Shown here: positions 19,201 to 28,900 of the stretch, piece by piece
Layout: each line of letters starts with the position of its first letter
Position numbering within the stretch: position 1 is the first letter of the stretch
Origin: Linderina pennispora
Lineage: Eukaryota; Kickxellomycota; Kickxellomycetes; Kickxellales; Kickxellaceae
DNA length: 35,137 nucleotides
Assembly: GCF_002104995.1 (NCBI RefSeq)
Contig: NW_024468349.1
Location: 1 to 35,137, forward strand
Direction of reading: 5' to 3'
Program-made: the position numbers and the translations under genes
The notes under the pieces: model-generated
Databases searched by the model: none
Told to the model about the DNA's origin: nothing
What the model saw: only the letters and a program-made list of their open reading frames with translations

Positions 19201-21417
19201 CAGAGCAACGTGCGCGCTCGTGCTGCCCGGCGCGAGCTCAAGGGGCGCAAGGAGGAGGTGCGGTCGGCTGCTCACTTCCAGGAGGTCACATACAAGCTCG
19301 AAGGCAAGCTGATGGAGCTCACGCGTCAGCTGCAGACCCAGCGCAACGAATCGAAGCAGCTGTCGATCCAGCTGGCCGAGTCGGAGGCCCGCTCGGCCCA
19401 GCTGGCCGAGAAGCTGGCTGGCTCGCAGCAGGAGTCGCGGGAGCTGCGGGACCAGCAGGAGGACAAGATCCGTCTTGCCACCGAGGAGCTGACGCGCCAG
19501 GTGGCCGAGGTCACTGCTGCCAAGGCGGCTGTTGACGAAAAGTGCAAGCAGCTGGTGGACCAGGTTGCGGCTACGCACAAGGAGCTCAACGCCGTGCGTG
19601 CTGAGGCCGAGCGGGAGCGCGGCGAGTCGATGACTGCTCGTGAGCAGCTCGAGAAGAAGCTGGAGGAGCTCGAGGCCGAGCTGTCTGCATCCAAGACGCA
19701 GCTGGCCGACGCCCGCGCCCAGCACCAGCAGCAGATGCTGATCTACCAGCAGCAACACAGCAATGAGCAGCCATCGTCGATCAAGCGCTCTGACACCAGC
19801 GGCAGCAGGTGGAAGGCAGCGGCCAACTACTCGGCCACTGGCTACGAGATGGCTGACTCGGCCACGCCGCCGCACCCGCTGCCGCACGTTGGTGGCGCTG
19901 TCCTGCCCAATGCCCACGCCAACGCGCACCCGATTTCGCCGGTCGAGGACGTGCAGCGTCGCCCGCATTCGGTTGACACTGCGCGCCAAGCCTCTGCGCG
20001 TGCACTGGAGAGCGTTGCCAACAAGCGGTCGACCATCGGTGGCGACGAGGGCCGCACATTGGCCAAGATGCTGGGCTCGCTTGGTGCGTTTGGCGCCGGT
20101 GCGATTGCCGAGGAGGAGGAGCATCCAGCCTTCGAGCTGCACAGCGAGGACGAGGTGCGCGATATGCTGGAAAGCGACGACAACCTGATCACCGAGGTAC
20201 TCAATGAGCTGATCGGTGATCTGCAGGTGCCGTTGCCCAACCTGGACGCCGAGTACTCGCAGCCTGACCTGCTGTTCCCGGCGCATCTGATCGGCCTGTG
20301 CGTGATCAAGATGTTCCAGTACAACCTGTCGCGTCGCATTGACCGGCTGCTGATGTCGTCGATTGCTCGCATCCAGAAGAAAACCGCGGCGTTTGAGTCC
20401 GACTACACTTCTGCGTTCTGGCTGTCGAATGTGTTTGAGCTCCTGTCAATCATCAAGACATCGATGACCGAGCACCAGTCGTCGACGTACGAGTACGCCG
20501 AGTCCGAGCGTGCCATGAACGAGGGCATGCAGTATCTGGAGAGCCTCCTGTCGGACATCTACTTTGGCTGGATCAGGGACCTGCAGAAGCGCTTTGGCAA
20601 GCTGATCATCCCTGGCGTCGTCGAGAGCGAGGCGCTTCCTGGCTTCACTGCCAACGACTCGAGCTTCTTCAACCGGCTCATGGGCACTGGCCCGCGCGAG
20701 TCGCCGGTGAAGATCGAGAACGTGCTGAGTTTCTTCAACCACATCTGGCGCACGATGGAGTTCTACTTTGTAAACCCCGCGATCATGCGCCAGATCATGT
20801 CGGAGCTGCTCTGCAACATTGGCGTGACGGCGTTCAATAACATCATCATGCGCCGCAACTTCTGCTCGTGGAAGCGTGGCATGCAGATCCAGTACAACCT
20901 GACCCGCATCGAGGAGTGGTGCAAGACACACAACGTTGCCGACTCGTCACGCAACCTCGACCGCCTCCTGCAGCTTGTAAAGCTGCTGCAGCTGCAGAAG
21001 TCGTCGGAGCAGGATATCGACATTATGTTCGAGGTCTGCGACCTCCTGAACCCAGCCCAGATCAAGAAGCTGCTGTCGATCTATGCTGTCAGCGACTACG
21101 AGAACCCGATTGTCGGCCCGGTCATGACCGAGGTTACCCGCCGCGCTGCCTCCACCGAGAAGTCTGACAACATCCTTCTCGACACCAACGATCTGACCGA
21201 CCAGGTCCTGTACCTGACTGCGCGCAAGGTGCCGGCGATCGAGACGTACATTCCGCCCGAGTTCAAGATGCCGCGTGTGCGTGCGCTGGTTGACTCGCAG
21301 ACCGATGTGGCGTACGATGACGATGACGAGGAGTATGGAGATGAGGACGACGAGGTCGGCGACTACGGCCACCACCCAGTGGACCGGTACAGCGAGCAAA
21401 CGCTGGCCTACAACTAA
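16267..21417 (+). CDS. MYO2: Class V myosin heavy chain (two exons: 16267-16320, 16501-21417)
   Basis: 1656 residues, intact. This actin motor carries vesicles, vacuoles and other organelles toward growth sites. Exon 1 encodes 18 residues ending in VYAK; exon 2 begins with GTKAFFADDEKAW, which restores the usual N-terminal beta-barrel motif and fixes the splice. Motor domain about 70-785: P-loop GESGAGKT (about 182), switch I NDNSSRFGK (about 240), switch II DIYGFE (about 467), then the actin-binding region. Six IQ motifs (about 792-933) bind calmodulin/light chains. A Glu/Gln-rich coiled coil follows (about 942-1105), then a linker and the DIL globular cargo-binding domain (about 1275-1598). 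The C-terminus is very acidic (DDDDEEYGDEDDE). No frame break occurs in 4.9 kb, in contrast to the genes near the window ends. Confidence 0.95.
16321..16500 (+). other. Intron of the myosin V gene
   Basis: 180 bp, phase 0, donor AAG/GTACCG and acceptor ATAG/GGAACA. A branch-point-like CTCTAAC lies at 16467-16473. A second AG at 16508-16509 would also keep frame but would drop the conserved GTK residues. Confidence 0.8.
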
Positions 21418-21789
21418 AATTAGGGCCGGTTTTGTTGTAGCAGCCTGAGAATGCGGAGACGAAGATGCATTCTTGGCTGATATTCCTGTATATCCGCGGC
21501 TATTTCTTGAGCTGGCAAATGGCTGGTGGTCCTATGTGTCCCCGCACTATGCAGTTCCGACAAATGTGGAGAGGCGAGCATCTCTTCTTTTTGTCTCCAG
21601 AGTGCAGAAAATAAACATTCACTTTCCTCTCGCCTGGGACCTGCGTGCTGTGGGATATCCCTCTGGCTTGCAGCATACAAAAGGCGGGATGTCTGGAGTC
21701 GCTACTATTGCTGGCCTCTGCTGCTGAAAAGTACATTCCACTACCCCTCGTAGATCTTGCACTCACATACATTTATATCGTATCACCAT
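21418..21789. other. Intergenic region between two plus-strand genes
   Basis: 372 bp with no gene seen. An AATAAA at about 21609 may be a poly(A) signal, and a T/A-rich stretch before 21790 may hold the next promoter. Confidence 0.45.
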
Positions 21790-22911
21790 ATGCTTTTAAA
21801 ATCGCTCTACGCACTCGTAGTGCCAGCGGTGCTTGCCTTTGACGTCAACCTGGTGTGGGACGTTCCTGACAACGCGCTAGACCTCACGCAGGCGTCCGCA
21901 CACGTAGCACTGAACTCATCGTCGTCGCCAATCGGTACTGAGTGGATTGGCGTTGGGTGGGACTCTGGCGCCATCTCCCTGCAAAAGCTGCGCGACAATT
22001 CGCTCGCAGTGATTCTGCAGGTGCGCACACCGACAAACGAGAGCACTGTGCGTGCAGGGCGGGTCACCGAATACGCAACTGCACACTACATTGACAAGGA
22101 GGACAAGCAGGCGCGCCAGGGCATGTATTTGATGTCCAAGGTCGACCACGACGACAGCATGCAGGCCGGGTACTCGCTCAAAGTTGTTGCACACTACAAC
22201 ATGGTGTCTAACAACACCATCTACCAGGGCCTGTGGAGCGACGGCGATATCTGGACCTACATGGGATCGATAGTCCTGCAGCACCCGAGCAAGGGAAGTA
22301 TCAAGGACGAGGTCTCCAAGGCGCTCGAGGAGGCTGCCAAACCAGATAGCCACGCGATGGTCGGCGGTGACGACAGGACCAGAGTATCAGCTGAGGGCAG
22401 TGGCAGCTCAGCGCAGTCTACCGATGCTCCCAAGGACCCGCTGGGTGGAGCCAAGCCGCCCGAGACCCTGGCCACCTGCGAGATCAACCGCGAGGCATCA
22501 GGCCGAATCCGGCCAGTCTGTAGGTTTATTCGCCAGCTGCCAATGGTGCCGTCGTTCAGCAAGCCGTTCTCGGGCGTGCGGCGCACTGCCGGTGGCGATC
22601 CAAAGTCGGAGCGGGCCGGAGTCTTCAAGGACCTGGTTCTGAAAAGCAGACTTGCAGATGTCTATGACATCTCGGGAGCCAAGTGCGTTAGTCATAACCG
22701 CGGCAAAGACGATATTGCGTCGTGCCAGAGAGACCCAAATAGCCCAGAGTTTTATATTGCAATTGATGGCGGAGCAGATGGCGTCAGAGGCGAGCAGTCG
22801 GAGCGGTCTGTTATTGTTGAGGGCGAAGATCCCGACAAGGAGTTTGAGGAGGAACGCAGTCTGATGCACCATGACACCGCATCAAAACTGCCTGAGGTCA
22901 ACATCATATGA
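21790..22911 (+). CDS. Secreted protein of unknown function
   Basis: 373 residues from the first ATG of the frame, which opens a clean signal peptide (MLLKSLYALVVPAVLAF). The mature N-terminal half (about 18-175) is a beta-rich domain with TEWIGVGWDSGA and DIWTYMGS, and carries several N-glycosylation sequons (NSS, NES, NNT). It faintly recalls DOMON-type beta-sandwich domains, but I would not assign it. The C-terminal half is low complexity with four cysteines (ATCEI, PVCRF, AKCVS, ASCQR) and an acidic end. There is no membrane anchor. It converges with the His/Cys-rich gene on the other strand. Confidence 0.65.
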   Translation: MLLKSLYALVVPAVLAFDVNLVWDVPDNALDLTQASAHVALNSSSSPIGTEWIGVGWDSGAISLQKLRDNSLAVILQVRTPTNESTVRAGRVTEYATAHYIDKEDKQARQGMYLMSKVDHDDSMQAGYSLKVVAHYNMVSNNTIYQGLWSDGDIWTYMGSIVLQHPSKGSIKDEVSKALEEAAKPDSHAMVGGDDRTRVSAEGSGSSAQSTDAPKDPLGGAKPPETLATCEINREASGRIRPVCRFIRQLPMVPSFSKPFSGVRRTAGGDPKSERAGVFKDLVLKSRLADVYDISGAKCVSHNRGKDDIASCQRDPNSPEFYIAIDGGADGVRGEQSERSVIVEGEDPDKEFEEERSLMHHDTASKLPEVNII

Positions 22912-23314
22912 GCTTCAGCTAGATCGCTCAGCACTTGGCGGCTGGGCATACCAGCTGAACCCAACGCGCAGTCGGGGTAGAGGATAGCCTTCATCCGGGT
23001 AGCTGGGTTTTATTAGTTTATTAGCCAACACTTGTCATGGAAGAAGAAAGAAGCATGGCCATCATTGGGGCTGGGCCAACCGACACCCGGTCTATATGCC
23101 ACATATGCAAAATATGACGATGCCAACCTGTGGTCAGTCGGCCAGACTCTGGATCGGTGCTGGGGCTCGCCGCACGGCCGATGGCTGGGCAGGTTTGTAC
23201 GTGATTTATAACATCGCCGTTGCAGTTGTGGCAAGTATAGATATGCTAAGAATAGGAAAGATGTGAACGAAAGCAAAATGAAATGGACAGTGCCCCTAGA
23301 AAGGCGTGCTGAAT
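22912..23314. other. Convergent 3' intergenic region
   Basis: 403 bp between two convergent stop codons. It is expected to hold both poly(A) sites. No ORF, RNA gene or strong repeat was seen. Confidence 0.5.
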
Positions 23315-24844
23315 CTAAGAGCCAAGCACCGGAACCACGATCTTGAGCTTGCCGTTGGGTTTGACAAAGACCTGGGCGCGGTTGTGGTCATATGTGTCTC
23401 TTGGCAGGAAGAAGTTCTTTGCAAACACGCGGGTCACGCCCAGCGGCGGCTCGCTGTGATGGATGTGGTGGCTAGAGATCTGCTTGACCTGGGTGCGCGA
23501 GCTAGCTGATGAGCGTGTAGACCGGACCGACGGCGACGGCATCGGATGGCGCAGCGGCTTGCCGTGGTCCCCCATGACAACGCACTGGTCGCCGATGAAG
23601 TCGACGTAGATCTTCTGCGCAATGGTGGTGACCTGTGGGATCGTGATCTTGTACTGGGAGCTGGTGCCAAAATGGGTGTGCTCGGGGAAGTACTCGGTGT
23701 TCTTGGGGATCTGGAGGTCGTCGGGCAAAAACTCGTATTCGGGGAACAGGCGGAAGTTTACCTTCTTGAAGCGCTCGTTCGGGTTTGTGGGCTTTGGGCA
23801 GTCGAGGCACGGCAGGATCTTACACCATGTGCAGCATGCCTCGACCTTCTTGACTGGCTCATTGGGCCGCACTCCGACAGGGATCACTGTCTGGTGGTGG
23901 TGGTGGTGGTGGTGGTGTTCTGCTGGCGGCATGGGCACGACTACAGGCGGCTTAGGGGGAGGCGGGGGTTGGACCACCTTCTTGCACTTCTCCGTGTCGT
24001 CTTCAATCTCCCGAATGTATTTCTTGGTTGTTGTGGTTGTGGTGGTTGTGACCTTGATCTCGTCTTCCTCCTCCTCCTGTTCCTGCTGGCGCAGCAAATG
24101 GCCATGGCATTGGTTCTGGTGATGGTGGTGGTGACTTCCTTGGAAGTGGGATGCAGCCTCCTCATGCATGTGGGACTGCATACCGCCATGCATATGCCGG
24201 TGGTGCTCCCACACCTGGCCGACGTTATCCTCGCGCAAGTGCATGTGGTTGGGCGGTGGGGGAGGCGGGTTATCGCGCAGCGGCTTGGAATAGAAGCTGT
24301 CATTGTACGACCCCGAGTTCCTCCATCTGTTGTCAGCAGCCATGCGTAGCATCTCCGACTCCATGTTAGCGAACCCGAACGACGCGTCGCCCTGGTACAT
24401 GGTCGCTGAGCGCGATCTCACCCGGCCATTGCCAAACCTGGAGTCAGTTTCCGACTCCTCGGTGCGCGCACTATACGACGATTCCTCGCGGCACGCCCGA
24501 TGCGATGTCTCTTCGTGGCATGTCGATGTGAGGGACTCGCGCGACATGCAGCACGAGTGGCAGCAGCACCCGTGGTGGACACCGCGGCACACGATGCGGT
24601 GCTCGTGCACGCATAGCTCGCGGCCGCACCGCACCATCTCCTCGCAGATCTCGCATGCAGCCTCGTACGAGAAGGTCTGCGACTGCGCGAGCGATGCCGA
24701 GGAGGACTGGAATGAGCTGCGACGGCGGTTCTCGGAAAACAGGGGCTTTGGCATGTGTGCGGGCGCGAACGGAGTCTGTGAAAAGCCGCTAAAGTGGCCG
24801 CCACCAGTGCGCCGGTTGAATATGTCGTTGTGGAACGAACTCAT
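23315..24844 (-). CDS. His/Cys-rich protein with a split Hsp20-like C-terminal domain
   Basis: 509 residues, intact, ATG at 24842-24844. Residues 64-109 are a Cys/His cluster (CEICEEMVRC, HHGCCCHSCC). Residues 190-320 are low complexity: Pro runs, His-rich stretches including eight His in a row (about 310-317), an acidic run, eight Thr in a row and a second Pro run. A second Cys cluster (ACCTWCKILPCLDC) lies at about 336-349. The C-terminus (about 398-506) resembles an alpha-crystallin domain: YKITIPQV, IYVDFIGDQCVVMGD, then FFLPRDTYDHNRAQV and NGKLKIVVP, interrupted by a Ser/Arg insert of about 40 residues (428-468). Metal binding by the His/Cys regions and a chaperone role are inference. 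Confidence 0.75.
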   Translation of the reverse strand: MSSFHNDIFNRRTGGGHFSGFSQTPFAPAHMPKPLFSENRRRSSFQSSSASLAQSQTFSYEAACEICEEMVRCGRELCVHEHRIVCRGVHHGCCCHSCCMSRESLTSTCHEETSHRACREESSYSARTEESETDSRFGNGRVRSRSATMYQGDASFGFANMESEMLRMAADNRWRNSGSYNDSFYSKPLRDNPPPPPPNHMHLREDNVGQVWEHHRHMHGGMQSHMHEEAASHFQGSHHHHHQNQCHGHLLRQQEQEEEEDEIKVTTTTTTTTKKYIREIEDDTEKCKKVVQPPPPPKPPVVVPMPPAEHHHHHHHHQTVIPVGVRPNEPVKKVEACCTWCKILPCLDCPKPTNPNERFKKVNFRLFPEYEFLPDDLQIPKNTEYFPEHTHFGTSSQYKITIPQVTTIAQKIYVDFIGDQCVVMGDHGKPLRHPMPSPSVRSTRSSASSRTQVKQISSHHIHHSEPPLGVTRVFAKNFFLPRDTYDHNRAQVFVKPNGKLKIVVPVLGS

Positions 24845-25942
24845 GGCTGAGAAAAGAGGGGGCAGAGGAATAACAAAAGCACAGCTGCTGCGTCTTCGTG
24901 CTGGATAAAAAGAAAAGAGTTAAGCAAAAGGAGAGGGATGTGTCTGTTGCAGTAGAGTGGAGCTGGAAGACAACAGAGCAGAAGAATGCGCTGCCTGCTG
25001 GCTTGGCCCTCTGGTTGTTCCCCAAGCGCGTAGCACTATAGTAGTGCTGGGACGGTCTTTACTATAGCCAGCGTCAAGGCAGCAGGCTCTAATCGTGCAT
25101 CTGGAAACCAAATAGTGTCTGGCGGTGATTTGATAATTTTGTTCAGCCCGTACTACGTGCCCTGGCTCGCCGCAAGCGGTCTCCCGAACCGCCTGCTTGC
25201 ACGAGTGGCGGGGGATATCCTCGCCCTTGGCCAATTGCAGGACCAGCCAAGGCGTCGCATGCTGCGCTTTGACGCCAAACGCAGTGCGGAGTTCTTTTTT
25301 AGTCTAGCAAATGGAGAGCGAACGCCATGTGCTGCCTGGCAAGACGCTGGCGCATCTCCTCCTGTATATCCCAAACCATCTCCGCACCACGGCCACAGGC
25401 CATGCCCGAGAAAGACACTTGCACCGGGAGACCGAGCCAGGATTGCCTCCTCCCCACAACGAAACAGGTCTAGTCCAGTTACGCAAGGAGCCAGCGGGAC
25501 CCCCTGCGGCCAGCTATACATAGCTGGCGGTCTCGCGTCAGCTGTTGTCTGCCCCAGGACTGCTGTCGGGACCCGGTGTTCCTGGCAGGACAGCCTGCAA
25601 TAGGCCAGGCGACGCGCAGGATGTGGGCCTGTGGACAGCTGTCCGGAAGTGGAAAATTACCCGCAGCTCAGCAAGAGCAGTGTTGTGGGGGATTGTGTAC
25701 CCGGGCGATGTGCGGAAAAAGGTCTGGTGGATTTCATGCTGTGGTTGAATAATAGAAACGTATTTAGGCTAGTGGCCAGGCGACTTCACCACCAGTTTAT
25801 TTGTTTGTCAGTGCACGCCCTTTTCTCTCCCGCTTCGGCACTGTTGTATTTTTCTTGCTAGCTCCTCCGCCCTTTCTATTTCGCTTCCTATTCCCTACTC
25901 TGGTTTGTTCATCTACTATTCTAATATCTCTAGACCCTTACT
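24845..25942. promoter_or_regulatory. Divergent promoter region between the Hsp20-like and channel genes
   Basis: 1.1 kb without a convincing gene. Frames present here start at non-ATG codons and have no protein-like pattern. A TATA-like TATAGTAAA (minus strand, about 25057-25067) could serve the minus gene, and a CCAAT sequence lies at about 25230. The last 120 bp before 25943 is a pyrimidine-rich leader. A 20-bp inverted repeat is listed separately. Confidence 0.45.
25509..25528. repeat. 20-bp inverted repeat upstream of the channel gene
   Basis: GCCAGCTAT-AC-ATAGCTGGC, perfect 9-bp arms with a 2-bp centre, 415 bp upstream of the channel ATG. It may be a transcription factor dyad site. Confidence 0.6.
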
Positions 25943-28900
25943 ATGGCGGAGACGCAGCTTGTTAGCACCACCACAACGCTGGCGCAGCAGGCAGCATATG
26001 CGGCAACCGCAACGCTGGTAGCGCTGGTACGCAGGGACGATGGCGACGACTCTCCAACAAGCAGCTCGCGCTCGCAGATTGACATCAACGTGTCGTACCT
26101 GTTTGACCCAGCCAACGCGCCAGGAACCGGACCGTACTTTTCAGCAAACAACATTGATGCGGCGACACAGATCACATCGGCAGCGCTGATGGGCGGGTGC
26201 TGTATCGGAGTGTTCTCGCTTCTGCGGTACAAGTGGCCGGAGCTGTACTCGCACCGGCTGCGGCTGCGGTACATGCGGCCAGCAAACATCCCGCGCACAA
26301 TGTTTGGGTGGATCTACCCGATGGTGACAATGTCGGACAGACACGTTTTCGAGACGGTGGGCGTGGATGCACTGCTGTTCTTCCGGTCGTACCGGATGAT
26401 GATCTATATATTTATGTGGCTGGGGTTCCTGGGGATGACGGTGCTGTATCCGGTAGATCGGTACTGGGGCAAGGAGGACGGCGACAAGGGCGAGCACTCT
26501 GTGTTTGAGTCGCCGATTGCCAGCGTGGCTAGCCTCAACGGGCGGTACTCGGTAGCGCATGCACTGATGGCGTATGTGTTTGCGGCGGTGCTGTTTTTCT
26601 ACATCGACCGGTTTTCGCTGCACATGGTGACGATGCGGTGGCACTATCTGCTGCTGACGCGGCGGTCGGGGAACTCGCGCACGCTAATGATCACGCATCT
26701 GCCACGCGAGCTGCGGTCGGAGCGGGCGCTGCGGGGATTCATCAACGGCATGCATGTGGGTGAAGTCGAGGCGGTTCACGTGGCCCCGCTGTCGCGCGAC
26801 CTGGACGAGGCCCTGGCGCGCCGCGCAGCGATCCTGACGAAGCTCGAGGCAGCGTACACGGCGATTCTGGGCAACCCGTGCCGGGCACACACATACAACC
26901 CGGCGCTTCTCAAGCGGGTGATTCTGTCAACAGACCCGAGGGCTCGTGTGGTAGAGGCGCGGCTGCTGCACCGGTGGGCAAAGCATGGCAAGGGCAGCAA
27001 GAAGCAGCAGCAGCAGGGGCCCAAGAAGTATGCGGAGCGACCCACGGTGCTGGTCAAGCGTACGCGGGCAGAGCAGCCCTCGTGGTCAGCGCTGAGGGCC
27101 AAGCTGTGGCCGTATGAGCGCACCGACGCAATCGACTACTACCGCAGCGAGATGACCAAGGCTGACCAGCGACTGAAGGAGGTGCGCGACAGCTTCCACA
27201 TGCTGGAAGCCAGCCCAGTAGCGTTTGTGACGATGCGGCAGCCGGTCAATGCGTACGTGCTGGCACAGCTGAATGTGTATGCCACGCCCAGCACCTGCAA
27301 GATCAAGATGGCGCCCGAGGCGCGGTCGATCGTGTGGAAGAGCGTGGGGGCGCCGTACTCGAAAAAGCTCCTGCGGTTCGTCCTGGGGCTGATCATGTCG
27401 TTTGCGCTGCTGTGTCTGTGGTGCGTGCCCGTAGTTCTGATCTCGACGCTGATTTCGCTGCAGTTCCTGGGCACGCGGTTCCCAGACCTAGCGCATGTGG
27501 TGGAGACCAACAAGTTTGTGCGCTCGCTGCTCAACTACACGCTGCCGTCGCTGATCCTAACCATCTTCATGACGGTTCTGCCGCGCCTGCTGTGGATCTT
27601 TGTGCTGATAGGCGGCGACCGCACCTACGGCATCGCCGACAAGAATATGCTGATCCGGCACTTTTACTTCCTGGTCATCTACATTGTGTTTATTGTCGGC
27701 ATGTCGGGCACCGTGTGGTCGTCGATATACGAGATCTTCACCGAGTTTGGCAAGTTCTGGAGTCGGCTCGTCAACTCGCTGCCGCAGCTGTCGACGTGGT
27801 TCTGCGTGTATGTGATGCTGTATGGCGCCGGATACCAGGTCATGAAGCTGCTGCACTTGAAGTCTGTGTGCCGGTACCTGTGGCACCAGGCCAATGCCAG
27901 GACGCCGCGCGAGTACATGAAGGCGATCTCACCAGTGTTCATCGACTGGGGCACCATTATTCCGTACCCAATGCTGTTTTTCATCATCGGCCTGCTGTAC
28001 TCGCACCTGCAGCCGCTGCTGCTGGTGATGTGCATTCTGTACTTTTCGGTCGGGCTGTTTGTGATGAAGTACATGTGCACGTACTCGTGGTACTTCCGGC
28101 AGCAGAACTCGGGGACATTCTGGCCCGTGATCATCCGGCGCTGGGTGATTGGAATCCTGCTGTACCAGGCGCTGACCACTGCCATCTTTGCCAGCAACAA
28201 CAACCACTGGTTCGTAGCGCCGATGGTCGTTTTGATGCTGTTCACGGCCTACTATTTTCTGGTGCGCTGTCGGTACATCCGCGAGCTCAGCGACTCGGTG
28301 CCGCTGCAGCTGCTGCGCGAAGCCGAGCGCCGCCGCAAGGTCACCCTGGCCAAGGAGCAGCGCGAGTTCGAGGAGAGCGAACGCAGGGCTGAGCGCGACC
28401 TGCAGCTCAACCGCAGGGACCCACTGGGTGCTGGCACTGGCGTTGGGTGGGCGGACCTCCAGGACCGCCGGCCGTCAAGCAACTCGGACGAGTCGCCTGG
28501 TCTGCCTCCGCTCCACACCGTGCCGACACAACCCGGCAGCATTGCGAGCCGGCTCACCTCGATTTCCGCTGACACTGAGAAGCCCGAGGAGGACGGCCCA
28601 AGCTCGCCGCAGTTCTTGACAGCGCGTGAGGCGCACCAGCGCGAGTCGACGGCACCGCTGGTTCCATCGGATGTGCTCGATGGCGGTTATCCGCGCGGAC
28701 CATCGAACAGCAACACAGCGTCGCAGACCAACGATGCTGAGGGCGACACGCTGATCACGCAGCGCACGCACGCCAAGCGCACGCGCAAGTGGTACCAGTC
28801 GACAGCAGTGAACATGGTTCTGCACCCAATCCAGGCCCTGATCGCCACCGTGTCGTTCAGCAGCACCTGGATCAGCGGCGACCCAGCCGCACCGCTGTGG

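Noticed and set aside
18196-20286. A 696-residue minus-strand frame inside the myosin gene
   Set aside because: It is a GC-rich antisense shadow of the IQ/coiled-coil/tail coding sequence, Leu/Arg/His-rich and without domain pattern.
25115-25603. A 162-residue plus-strand frame upstream of the channel gene
   Set aside because: It lacks an ATG start, has mixed low-complexity composition and overlaps other equally poor frames on both strands.
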